Shown: positions 45,703-54,204 of the stretch, one piece after another | Layout: each line of letters begins with the position of its first letter | How positions within the stretch are numbered: the stretch's first letter is position 1 | From: Bradyrhizobium jicamae | GTDB lineage: Bacteria; Pseudomonadota; Alphaproteobacteria; Rhizobiales; Xanthobacteraceae | Assembly: GCF_018130215.1 (NCBI RefSeq) | Contig: NZ_JAFCKQ010000001.1 | Span: 1-64,000, forward strand | Direction of reading: 5' to 3' | DNA: 64,000 bases | Position numbers and translations under genes: made by a program | Notes under the pieces: model-generated | Told to the model about the DNA's origin: nothing | Seen by the model: only the letters and a program-made list of their open reading frames with translations | Database searches by the model: none

Positions 45703-46668
45703 ATGAAATTCGCTGCTATGATCTGCGCTGGCGCGCTGCTGTTCGCGAGCGGCGCTGGTGCGGAAGAGGGGAAGCCCATGCCGAAGACGACGATCCATTT
45801 CGGCACGGCGACGCCGGGCGGCGGCTTTCCGCTCTATGGCAATGCCTTCGCCGAGCTCATGAACGCGGCCGATCCGACGCTGTCGATCGAGCCGCGCAAC
45901 ACCAAGGGCTCCAACGAGAACATCCCGCTGCTCGAGGCTGGCAGCATCGATATCGCAACGGTCGCGGGCGAGCCGGCCTATGAGGCCTTCAAGGGCATCG
46001 GCCGCCCACCTGCGACCAAGCTGAAGATCCTCGCCGCGATGTATTCGAGCCCGGGCATGTTCGTGGTCCGCGCCGACAGCCCCTACCGGAGGATCAGGGA
46101 CCTGGTCGGCCAGCCGGTCGCGTTCGGTGCCAAGGGCTCGGGCCTGCCGATCCTGTCGCGCTACATCCTCGACGGCATCGGGCTGAAGCAGGACGAAGAC
46201 TTCAGATCGATCTAGCTCGACCGCGCCGGCGATGGCCCTGCGATGGTGCAGGATGGTCGCGCCGCCGCGCTGTGGGGCGCCGGCATCGGCTGGCCCGGCT
46301 TCACCAGAATGGCCGAGAGCGAGCATGGGGCGCGCTTCATCGCGCCTGATACTGACGAGATTGCAAAAGTTCTCGCCAGGCACAGTTTCCTGAAGGCCCT
46401 GACGGTGCCCGCGAACAGCTATCCGAAGCAGACCGAGCCGATCGCCTCGGTCGGCTCCTGGAGCTACATCCTGGTGCGCGACAGCCTGCCCGACGACGTC
46501 GCCTATCGCCTGGCGAAAACGCTGCACGGGATCGAGGCCGACTTCTGCAAGAAGCTTGCGCAGGCCTGCGAAACCACGGCCGTAAACACCGTCGCCGCCG
46601 CGCCTGACAGCAGTTTGATCCACCCCGGCGTGCTCAGATATTTCCGCGAGATCGGGGTGGCGAAGTGA
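45703..46668 (+). pseudogene. TAXI-family TRAP solute-binding protein, interrupted by an in-frame TAG
   Basis: Signal peptide (MKFAAMICAGALLFASGAGA), then IHFGTATPGGGFPLYGNAFA, the usual TAXI start. The frame runs to TAG at 46213-46215 (after EDFRSI), then continues in the same frame with LDRAGDGPAMV through to 46668. The full reading would be 321 residues, normal for the family. A single change such as TAC to TAG would explain it. It may be a fresh nonsense mutation or a sequencing error. TRAP membrane subunits are absent here. Confidence 0.75.
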
Positions 46669-46688
46669 CGGAGGAGTAATTGGTGACA

Positions 46689-46770
46689 GTCATTCCGGGG
46701 CGATGCGTTAGCATCGAACCCGGAATCTCGAGATTCCGGGTCTGGTCCTTCGGACTATCAGGGAATGACG
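46689..46770. repeat. Palindromic dispersed repeat (three nested hairpins)
   Basis: An outer stem (GTCATTCC ... GGGAATGAC) encloses CGATGCGTTAGCATCG, the near-perfect palindrome ACCCGGAATCTCGAGATTCC, and GGTCCTTCGGAC. This arrangement is typical of short palindromic repeats scattered in Bradyrhizobium intergenic regions. It lies between convergent gene ends and could also terminate transcription. Confidence 0.6.
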
Positions 46771-46781
46771 ACCTGCGGTGG

Positions 46782-47993
46782 TCACTTCTTCACCAGCGGG
46801 CAGGCCGGGTCCGGCGGACCGAACGCGTCCGCGCCCGAGATCTTCGCCAGGATCTTGTAATAGTCCCACGGATATTTCGACTCCGCCGGCGTCTTGACCT
46901 GCACCAGCCAGAGGTCGTGGACCATCAGATTGTCCTCGCGCAGCTTGCCGTTGCGGGCGAAGAAATCTTCGACCGGCGTCTCGCGCATCTTGGCTGCGAC
47001 CTTCAGCGGATCGTCGGTTCCGGACGCCTTGATCGCGTTGAGATAAGCCATCACGGAGGAATAGACACCCGCCTGCCACATCGTCGGCATGCGGTTCATC
47101 TTGGCGAAATAGCGCTTCGACCATTCGCGAGTCTTGTCGTCCATGTCCCAGTAGAACGACGTTGTGAGCAGAAGTCCCTGCGCCGCCGACAGGCCGATCG
47201 AGTGGACGTCGGTGATCAGCGCGAGCAGCGCGGCCATCTGCTGTCCGCCGGCCATGATGCCGAATTCGCCGGCGGTCTTGATCTCGTTGGTATTGTTGGG
47301 CGGCCCGCCGGCAATGCCGATGATCTTCGCCTTCGACGCCTGCGCCTGCAGGATGAAGGACGACAGATCGGGCGTCGCAAACGGCGGCCGCACCGACCCC
47401 AGCACCTTGCCGCCGTTCTTCGTCACCACGGCGGAGGCATCCTTCTCCAGCGAATGGCCGAACGCGTAGTCGTCGGTGATGAAGAACCAGCTGTCGCCGC
47501 CGCGCTTCACCACCTCCTGCGCGGTGCCGACCGCAAGCGCCCTGGTGTCGAACACCCACTGGATCGTGTAGGGCGAGCAGAACTTGCCGTGGAAATCGGT
47601 GGCGCCGGTCGAATGGGTGATGAACAGCTTCTTCTTCTCGTTGGCGATGTTCTGCACCGCGAGCCCGACCGCCGAGACCGGCACGTCGACGATCAGGTCG
47701 ACCTGGTCGACGTCGTACCAGCGCCGTGCGATGCCGGCGCCGATGTCGGGCTTGAGCTGATGGTCGCCGACGATCACCGTGACCGGCTTGCCAAGCACCG
47801 TGCCGCCGAAATCGTCGACGGCCATCTGTGCTGCGGTGACCGAGCCCTGTCCGGTCGGCGTCGAGGCCGGGCCGTTCATGTCGGTCAGCACGCCGATCTT
47901 GACCACGTCGTCGGACACCTGCGCGAGCGCGGCCGGCGAGGCCAGCAGCGCGGCTGCAAGGGCTCCGAGCATGGATAGTCTCTTGGCGATCAT
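46782..47993 (-). CDS. Branched-chain amino acid-type ABC binding protein (LivK-like)
   Basis: About 403 residues. Signal peptide (LSMLGALAAALLASPAALA), mature start VKIGVLTDMNGP, and the two-lobed Peripla_BP_6 pattern (ITHSTGATDFHGKFC, FFITDDYAFG). GGGAGGGA precedes the ATG at 47993. No livHMGF genes are adjacent, so it is an orphan that would use a remote permease. In rhizobia such proteins bind aromatic acids as often as amino acids; the flavoprotein next door would suit that. Confidence 0.8.
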   Translation of the reverse strand: MIAKRLSMLGALAAALLASPAALAQVSDDVVKIGVLTDMNGPASTPTGQGSVTAAQMAVDDFGGTVLGKPVTVIVGDHQLKPDIGAGIARRWYDVDQVDLIVDVPVSAVGLAVQNIANEKKKLFITHSTGATDFHGKFCSPYTIQWVFDTRALAVGTAQEVVKRGGDSWFFITDDYAFGHSLEKDASAVVTKNGGKVLGSVRPPFATPDLSSFILQAQASKAKIIGIAGGPPNNTNEIKTAGEFGIMAGGQQMAALLALITDVHSIGLSAAQGLLLTTSFYWDMDDKTREWSKRYFAKMNRMPTMWQAGVYSSVMAYLNAIKASGTDDPLKVAAKMRETPVEDFFARNGKLREDNLMVHDLWLVQVKTPAESKYPWDYYKILAKISGADAFGPPDPACPLVKK

Positions 47994-48264
47994 CCTGTTT
48001 CCCTCCCTGGATTGGCGCATTGGCCGTTATTGCTTGTGCCGGGCCCCTCCGGAGCCCCGCCATATTGGTTTCTTTTGCAACTATTTTGGGGCCGGCGTCA
48101 ACGCACCTTCGGTCTAATGGCGGAGGCCCGGAAGGGCTTTTCGGAGGCGCGCTGCCTCCCACCGGCCATGAGCATCGCGCCGGCCGCCCATGCGCGCGGG
48201 CTCGATTTCATTCCGTTCGCCGAAGCGCAGTATGGCGCATGGCAAGACAGTGGGCAGGGACGTG

Positions 48265-49398
48265 ATGCCGGGGCCACTTTCGATCGCGATCATCGGCGCC
48301 GGCATGGGCGGCCTTGCGACCGCCGCGGCGCTGCGCCGTGTCGGGATCGACGTCACGGTGTACGAGCAGGCGACGCAGTTCGCACGCCTCGGTGCCGGCA
48401 TCCAGATCGGCTGCAATGCGATGAAGGTGCTGCGCAGGCTCGGGCTGGAAGACCGGCTGCGTGGCGGCTCGTTCTATCCGCGCTCCTGGAACAATCGCGA
48501 CTGGTCGACCGGCGAGGTCAAGTTCGACATGATATTCGGCGAGAGCGCCGAGGAGAAATTCGGCGCGCCCTACCTGCTCGCGCATCGCGGCGACCTGCAT
48601 GCGGCGCTCGCGAGCGCGGTGCCTGACGAATGCATCAGGCTTGGCCACAGGCTCACCGGGCTGGATCATATCGCCGACGGCAGCGTGCGGCTCGTCTTCG
48701 CCAATGGTGCGACAGCCACAGCCGATGCGGTCGTCGCCGCCGACGGCGTGCATTCTGTGGTGCGCGACATGCTGTTCGCGACCGCGCCGGTGAAATTCAC
48801 CGGGCGCATCGCCTATCGCACGACCTATCCGGCGACCTTGCTCGGCGGTGAAAGGATCGATGACTGCACCAAATGGTGGGGCGAGGATCGCCACATCGTG
48901 ATCTATTACGTCAAGCCTGATCGCAGCGAGTTGTATTTCGTGACCAGCCAGCCGGAGCCGGATTTCAGGATCGAATCCTGGTCGGCCAAGGGCGACGTCG
49001 GTGAGTTGCGCAAATCGTTCGAGGGCTTCCATCCCCAGGTCGGCCAGGTGCTCGCCGCCTGTCCCGATGTGCACAAATGGGCGATCATGGATCGCGATGC
49101 CCTGCCGCGCTGGGCGGAAGGCAACGTGACCCTGCTCGGCGACGCCTGTCATCCGATGACGCCCTACATGGCGCAGGGCGCCGCGATGGCGATCGAGGAT
49201 GGCGCGGTGCTGTCCCGCTGTCTTGACGGTGCCGAGCGGGATGGCGTCGCCGACGCATTTCGCCGTTTCGAAGCAACCCGAAAGGAGCGTACGACGCGGG
49301 TGCAGGAGACCTCGCGCGCCAATACCTGGCTGCGCGGACGAACCAATGCCGACTGGGTCTATGGTTACGATGCGTGGACAGTGCCGCTGGCGGCGTGA
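48265..49398 (+). CDS. FAD-dependent monooxygenase, 6-hydroxynicotinate 3-monooxygenase-like
   Basis: A 377-residue class A flavoprotein hydroxylase. FAD-binding GAGMGG at the N-terminus, DG motif in AADGVHSVVRD, and GD motif in LLGDACHPMTPYMAQGAAMA. Whole-length features such as RLGAGIQIGCNAMKVLRR, CTKWWGEDRH and SRANTWL...DWVYGYD recall NicC, which decarboxylates and hydroxylates 6-hydroxynicotinate. No other nic genes are here, so another aromatic acid is possible. ATG at 48265 follows GGGCAGGGA. Confidence 0.7.
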   Translation: MPGPLSIAIIGAGMGGLATAAALRRVGIDVTVYEQATQFARLGAGIQIGCNAMKVLRRLGLEDRLRGGSFYPRSWNNRDWSTGEVKFDMIFGESAEEKFGAPYLLAHRGDLHAALASAVPDECIRLGHRLTGLDHIADGSVRLVFANGATATADAVVAADGVHSVVRDMLFATAPVKFTGRIAYRTTYPATLLGGERIDDCTKWWGEDRHIVIYYVKPDRSELYFVTSQPEPDFRIESWSAKGDVGELRKSFEGFHPQVGQVLAACPDVHKWAIMDRDALPRWAEGNVTLLGDACHPMTPYMAQGAAMAIEDGAVLSRCLDGAERDGVADAFRRFEATRKERTTRVQETSRANTWLRGRTNADWVYGYDAWTVPLAA

Positions 49399-49431
49399 AG
49401 GCAGGCGCGTCGTGCAGCACCCCCCGCGAGC

Positions 49432-49743
49432 TCAGTGCCGGAAGGCTGCCTCCACGAACTCCAGTACGGAGCGCGGGACGTCGTCGTACTCCGCAATGCG
49501 GCGCCGGAGCTCGTCGGCGATGTCCCTGGTTACATCGCGAGACCATCCCTCGGCCGTGTTGAAGGCCACAATGCGAACCGGATGGCTATACTGGTCGTCC
49601 ATGAGACGTCGGATCAGCGTCTTCCGATCGCTGCCTTCGTCATCCGTTTCGCACCAGGCGCAGCCCAGTCTGCCGAAATTATTCAGCACCAGATAGGTGT
49701 CATGGTCCACTTGCTGCGGCGCGATCGGAGGCGCGCGAGACAT
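49432..49743 (-). CDS. Hypothetical protein, 103 residues
   Basis: A soluble, charged protein. It has GRLGCAWCETDDE, an aromatic/acidic patch, then a helical C-terminal half (TRDIADELRRRIAEYDDVP). It resembles conserved hypothetical proteins of rhizobia but I cannot name a family. Convergent with the flavoprotein gene. Confidence 0.5.
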   Translation of the reverse strand: MSRAPPIAPQQVDHDTYLVLNNFGRLGCAWCETDDEGSDRKTLIRRLMDDQYSHPVRIVAFNTAEGWSRDVTRDIADELRRRIAEYDDVPRSVLEFVEAAFRH

Positions 49744-50018
49744 GTGCGAAACTCCCGCTGCGACGAAATGAACGGAACCTTACCCGCTTTCAGTCGTCCC
49801 CTATAGGGAGCCTCCTGGAAAATTCGAGGTATATCAAACGGATATTAAGTGGCGTATCGGCCCCCTGGCAGGAGCGTCGGATACGACAAAGGATGCAATG
49901 GTCCCGTTGAAGCAAAGCGCCGCCTCGCGCGTTATCGTTGATCACTGGGAGGGCCCAACGCAGGCGCCGGTTGCTGAGAGACCAAATGGGGCTCCCGCCC
50001 GTGTCAGGGAGCAATGCG

Positions 50019-50189
50019 ATGTTGAGACGACTTCGTTTCAGGAACACGACCTTGGAAGAAGTCCTGGCGGGCCAGCCGCAGCGCCTTCGGAAGAGATTCA
50101 GGGCGCGCGAACAGGCCGCGAAAGAGAACCGATCGGCGAGGCTTGCCAAGCCAGGACGGCCGGTCAGTCAACGGTTGCTGCAGGCATAA
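50019..50189 (+). CDS. Small basic protein, candidate
   Basis: A 56-residue, strongly basic protein starting MLRRLRFRNTTLEEVL with a continuous helix pattern (RLRKRFRAREQAAKE). AGGGAGC lies 7 bases before the ATG. Function unknown. It converges with mobA. The preceding 275 bases (49744-50018) show nothing else. Confidence 0.4.
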   Translation: MLRRLRFRNTTLEEVLAGQPQRLRKRFRAREQAAKENRSARLAKPGRPVSQRLLQA

Positions 50190-50197
50190 GCCCAGTC

Positions 50198-50827
50198 TCA
50201 TTGAGCCGTCGCCTCATCCAGCGCCGCCAGCCGTTCGGCATCTGCGATGTCGTGCACGGTGTTGGCGTTGAAGAAGGGATCGAGAGGCGTGACCGGCCAG
50301 GTCACGGTGGCGAGCCGGTAGCGCGCCGTCCAGCGGTCGATCTTTCTGACGTCCTCGACGACCAGCGCGTGGCGCAGTTCGTCGCGCAAGCCAACGTTCC
50401 ACAACCCGATCACCGGATGCGACTGCCCGCCGGAGGCGGCGACCGCGAGTTGTGCGTTCTGTTCACAAAGGGCGTGGTACAGCCGCGCCACCAGGTCGCG
50501 CGGCAGGAACGGGCAGTCGGCGGCGGCGCTCAGGATCAGGGCGACATCGGGCCGGTGCGCGGCGACCCAATCGAGCGCGGCGAGAATGCCGGCGAGCGGA
50601 CCGGGAAAATCCGCCACCGTGTCGGCGATCACGGGCAATCCGAATGCGGCAAAGCGCGACGGATCACCGTTTGCGTTCAGGATCAGGCCCTCGCATTGCG
50701 GCGTCAGCCGCGCGACCACGCGTTCCAGAATGGTGCGGCCGCCGATCGTGCGCATCGGCTTGTCGCCGCCGCCCATGCGGCGCGCCAGGCCGCCGGCGAG
50801 CAAGACGCCGGGGATATTATTCGTCAC
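50198..50827 (-). CDS. mobA: Molybdenum cofactor guanylyltransferase
   Basis: A 209-residue enzyme that joins GMP to molybdopterin to form the MGD cofactor needed by formate dehydrogenase. N-terminal nucleotide-binding [16 protein letters not shown] and [10 protein letters not shown] (normally S-x-D-x-P) are present. The start is GTG at 50827, overlapping the end of fdhD by 11 bases, so translation is coupled. A longer open frame upstream is inside fdhD and not used. Confidence 0.85.
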   Translation of the reverse strand: MTNNIPGVLLAGGLARRMGGGDKPMRTIGGRTILERVVARLTPQCEGLILNANGDPSRFAAFGLPVIADTVADFPGPLAGILAALDWVAAHRPDVALILSAAADCPFLPRDLVARLYHALCEQNAQLAVAASGGQSHPVIGLWNVGLRDELRHALVVEDVRKIDRWTARYRLATVTWPVTPLDPFFNANTVHDIADAERLAALDEATAQ

Positions 50828-51707
50828 GCGCCTCGCCCTTGCGTTTGTGCCGCGCCGATTCCTCCTCGACATAGTCGAGATTCTGGTCGAACACGATGCG
50901 CTCCTGTCCCGACAGCGCGATGAAACGTTTGCCGCGGGCACGGCCGATCAGCGTCAGCCCGACCTGCCGCGCCAGTTCGACGCCCCAGGCCGTGAAGCCC
51001 GAGCGCGACACCAGGATCGGGATCCCCATCCGCACCGTCTTGATCACCATCTCGGAGGTCAGCCGTCCGGTGGTGTAGAGGATCTTGTCACCGGGATCGA
51101 CGCCATGGCGGTAGATCCAGCCCGCGATCTTGTCGACCGCGTTGTGGCGGCCGACATCCTCGGTGTAGCAGACAGGCGTGCCTTCCTTGCACAGCACGCA
51201 GCCATGGATCGCGCCGGCCTCGAGATAGAGCGAGGGCATGGTGTTGATCGCCTGCGTCATCTGATAGAGCCACGACGTGCGCAGCTCGGCCTTCGGCAGC
51301 GCGACGCTTTCGACCGCCTCCAGGAGATCGCCGAACGCGGTGCCCTGCGCGCAGCCGGAGGTTTGCGTGCGCTTCTTCAGCTTGTGCTCGAAATTGGTGT
51401 GGTGCTCGGTACGGACAACGACGACCTGGAGGTCGTCGTGATATTCGACCTCGGTCACCGCGTCGTCGTATTTCAGCATGTTCTGGTTCAGGAGATAGCC
51501 GAGCGCCAGATATTCCGGATAGTCGCCGATCGTCATCATGGTGACGATCTCCTGGGCGTTGAGATACAGCGTCAGCGGCCGCTCGACCGGCACCCTGATC
51601 TCGGCCTCGGCTCCGGTCTGGTCGATCCCCTTGACGCGCTCGGTGAGACGCGGATCGTCCGGATTGGGCACGATCAGGGGAACGGGCGCTTTCTCCATTT
51701 TCATCAT
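50817..51707 (-). CDS. fdhD: Formate dehydrogenase accessory sulfurtransferase
   Basis: About 296 residues. FdhD moves sulfur from a cysteine desulfurase onto the Mo-bisMGD cofactor before it enters formate dehydrogenase. The swivel-loop cysteine motif reads [11 protein letters not shown]: the first Cys of the usual CxxC is kept, the second is Gly. Other family marks are [12 protein letters not shown] and [20 protein letters not shown] at 51707; the frame upstream overlaps mobB and is not coding. Forms an operon with mobA. Confidence 0.85.
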   Translation of the reverse strand: MMKMEKAPVPLIVPNPDDPRLTERVKGIDQTGAEAEIRVPVERPLTLYLNAQEIVTMMTIGDYPEYLALGYLLNQNMLKYDDAVTEVEYHDDLQVVVVRTEHHTNFEHKLKKRTQTSGCAQGTAFGDLLEAVESVALPKAELRTSWLYQMTQAINTMPSLYLEAGAIHGCVLCKEGTPVCYTEDVGRHNAVDKIAGWIYRHGVDPGDKILYTTGRLTSEMVIKTVRMGIPILVSRSGFTAWGVELARQVGLTLIGRARGKRFIALSGQERIVFDQNLDYVEEESARHKRKGEARDE

Positions 51708-51800
51708 GTCGCGGACCGTAGCATGACAAGAGCTCACAGCCGATATAAAGCGTTCATACCTAATGCCTAGGGCCGGTTCCGGCCGGCGCTGGAGAATGCA

Positions 51801-52328
51801 ATGAAAGTGATTGGCCTCGCGGGATGGAGCGGCGCCGGCAAGACCACCTTGCTGTCGCGGGTGATCCCTTATTTGCTGGGCCGCGGCCTGCGCATCTCCG
51901 TGATCAAGCACGCCCATCACGAGTTCGACGTCGACGTGCCGGGCAAGGATTCCTGGGTGCACCGGCAGTCCGGCGCGACCGAGGTGCTGGTGTCCTCGAC
52001 GCGGCGCTGGGCCCTCATGCACGAGCTGCGCGGCGCCGAGGAACCGCGGTTGCCGGAGCTGCTGACGAAGATGGCGCGGGTCGATCTGGTCGTGGTCGAG
52101 GGGTTCAAACGCGAACTGCTCAACAAGATCGAAGTGCACCGCTCGGCCAACGGCAAGCCTCTGTTGTTCCCGGACGACCCGCTTGTGGTCGGTATCGCCA
52201 GTGACGTCAAGGTTGCAACGACGCTGCCGTTCGCCCATCTCGACGACATCGAGAAGGTCGCAGCATTGATGTTGCGGTCCGCGGTTCCTGTCGACGACGT
52301 GCTGGCGACGGCTTCAGCCGAAACCTGA
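51801..52328 (+). CDS. mobB: Molybdopterin-guanine dinucleotide biosynthesis adaptor
   Basis: A 175-residue GTP-binding protein that aids MobA in MGD synthesis. Walker A GWSGAGKTTLL, then KHAHHEFDVDVPGKDSW and VVVEGFKRE (Walker B region). Divergent from fdhD across 93 bases and 9 bases before moeA, with which it is co-transcribed. Confidence 0.85.
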   Translation: MKVIGLAGWSGAGKTTLLSRVIPYLLGRGLRISVIKHAHHEFDVDVPGKDSWVHRQSGATEVLVSSTRRWALMHELRGAEEPRLPELLTKMARVDLVVVEGFKRELLNKIEVHRSANGKPLLFPDDPLVVGIASDVKVATTLPFAHLDDIEKVAALMLRSAVPVDDVLATASAET

Positions 52329-52337
52329 CGAGGCCAG

Positions 52338-53591
52338 ATGGCGCAGCTGTCCGACGATTGCTTTGCCTTTGGTGGACCGATGATGTCGGTGGACGAGGCG
52401 GTGCGCCTGATCGCCGAGCGCGTGACCAGGGTTGCTGATGTCGAGGTCGTGTCGCTTGCTGCGGCCGATGGCCGCGTCATCGCACGGGACATCGCAGCGC
52501 CCCTGGCCCTGCCGCCCTTCACCAACTCCGCCGTCGACGGTTATGCGGTCGCGAGCTCCGACCTGCCGAAAACGGAAGCACGAGCCTTTCCTCTGTCCGG
52601 CCGCGTGCAGGCCGGGGCGTCAGCGCAGACGGCGGTGCGGCACGGCGAGGCGATGCGCATCTTCACCGGCGCACCGATGCCAGACGGTACCGACACCGTG
52701 TTCATGCAGGAGGATGTTCGCCTCGAGGATGGCAAGGTGCTGCTGCCGGCGGGGCTGAAGCCCGGCGCCAATGTCCGCCCGGCCGGCGAGGACGTTCCGC
52801 TCGGGCATGTTGCCTTGCAGGCGGGCCGGCGGTTGCGGCCGCAGGATGTAGCGCTTGCGGCAGCCTTTGGCCTGACCGAGCTTGCCGTGGTCAGGCGGCT
52901 GCGTGTTGCCGTGTTCTCGACCGGCGATGAGCTGGTCTCGCCCGGCGAGCAGCGCGCGGCGCCCCAGCTCTTCGACTCCAACCGATTCATGCTGATGGCG
53001 ATGCTGCGCCGGCTCGGCTGCGACGTCAGCGATCTCGGCATCCTGCGCGACGAACGCACCTCGCTCGCGGCGGCGCTGCGCATGGTGGCAGGCCAACATG
53101 ACCTGATCCTCACCACCGGCGGCGTCTCGACCGGCGAGGAGGATCACGTCAAGGCCGGCGTCGAGGCTGTCGGCAAGCTGGTGCTGTGGCGGATGGCAAT
53201 CAAGCCCGGGCGTCCGGTTGCGATGGGCATCATCGATGGGACGCCGCTGATCGGGCTGCCGGGCAACCCGGTAGCGAGTTTTGTCACCTTTGTGCATGTG
53301 GTGCGCCCGACGGTGCTGGCGCTATTGGGCGCGCGGCAGGAGCTGCTGGTCCCGATGCCGGTGCGTGCGGCCTTCACCTACAGGAAGAAGATCGCGCGCC
53401 GCGAATATGTCCGCGTCAGCCTGCGCCAGGCGGTCGACGGCACGCGCGAGGCGATCAAGTTTCCCCGCGAAGGCGCCGGCCTGTTGTCGTCTCTGGTCGA
53501 CACCGACGGCCTCGTCGAACTGGGCGAACAGGTGACGCGGGTCGAGCCCGGCCAGACGGTCGGCTTCCTGTCCTATGCAATGCTGATGTGA
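52338..53591 (+). CDS. moeA: Molybdopterin molybdenumtransferase
   Basis: A 417-residue MoeA that inserts molybdenum into adenylylated molybdopterin. Key segments: PPFTNSAVDGYAV, RIFTGAPMPDGTDTV, STGDEL, TTGGVSTGEEDHVK and GLPGNPVASFV. GAGG lies before the ATG. Between mobB and a TusA-like gene, in one operon devoted to cofactor assembly next to formate dehydrogenase. Confidence 0.9.
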   Translation: MAQLSDDCFAFGGPMMSVDEAVRLIAERVTRVADVEVVSLAAADGRVIARDIAAPLALPPFTNSAVDGYAVASSDLPKTEARAFPLSGRVQAGASAQTAVRHGEAMRIFTGAPMPDGTDTVFMQEDVRLEDGKVLLPAGLKPGANVRPAGEDVPLGHVALQAGRRLRPQDVALAAAFGLTELAVVRRLRVAVFSTGDELVSPGEQRAAPQLFDSNRFMLMAMLRRLGCDVSDLGILRDERTSLAAALRMVAGQHDLILTTGGVSTGEEDHVKAGVEAVGKLVLWRMAIKPGRPVAMGIIDGTPLIGLPGNPVASFVTFVHVVRPTVLALLGARQELLVPMPVRAAFTYRKKIARREYVRVSLRQAVDGTREAIKFPREGAGLLSSLVDTDGLVELGEQVTRVEPGQTVGFLSYAMLM

Positions 53592-53603
53592 GCGTCCTGG
53601 ATT

Positions 53604-53873
53604 ATGAAAACGACCAAACTCGATCTTACCGGCCTGAAATGCCCGCTGCCGGCCTTGAAGACGCGCAAGGCGCTCAAGAGCGTGATTCCGGGCGATTGCC
53701 TCGAAGTGCATTGCACGGATCCGCTCTCGGTGATCGACATTCCGACCTTGATCCAGGAGACCGGCGACAAGGTCGAGATCCTCGAACGTAGCGATGTTCG
53801 CATCGTCTTTCTGATCGAGAAGGCAAATGGAGCGATAGGCAAGTCAAATGCTGCATCGCCGCGTGTCGGCTAG
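53604..53873 (+). CDS. TusA-family sulfur carrier protein
   Basis: An 89-residue protein with the family's CPxP motif in LTGLKCPLPALKTRKAL. TusA-like proteins carry persulfide sulfur, including to molybdenum cofactor enzymes. It starts 12 bases after moeA. In this neighbourhood it may supply sulfur for FdhD or molybdopterin; that is inferred. Confidence 0.8.
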   Translation: MKTTKLDLTGLKCPLPALKTRKALKSVIPGDCLEVHCTDPLSVIDIPTLIQETGDKVEILERSDVRIVFLIEKANGAIGKSNAASPRVG

Positions 53874-54204
53874 GCGACGCTTGATATCTACCTTTTACCT
53901 ATCGACACCTATTCCTCCTTCTGCGCGAATTGATAATCTCCACCGGGTTGTGGAGTTGGAGTCGTGTCCGGACAAAGGCGCTCCGGGCGCTTGGATCATT
54001 TAGGGCAGGCTTACTTCCAGATCGGGGCCGCGCAGCCGGGTGCAGATCCGGTCGCGCAGGGGGTTGAGATTCCGGAATGCGCATGGCTGATCCCGGTGCA
54101 TTCAAGGAGTTGGAACGCCGGCGCAGCGCTGTGCCGCAAGGGGCTGAAACGGGATCGAAGACGGCAGACCAGCCACGCGCAAGGGCGGCTGCAGGGAGGT
54201 TGCT
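53874..54204. other. Intergenic region
   Basis: About 330 bases between the TusA-like gene and the transporter gene. No gene seen. An AT-richer part at 53879-53940 with short ACCTAT repeats may hold the promoter. Confidence 0.3.
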
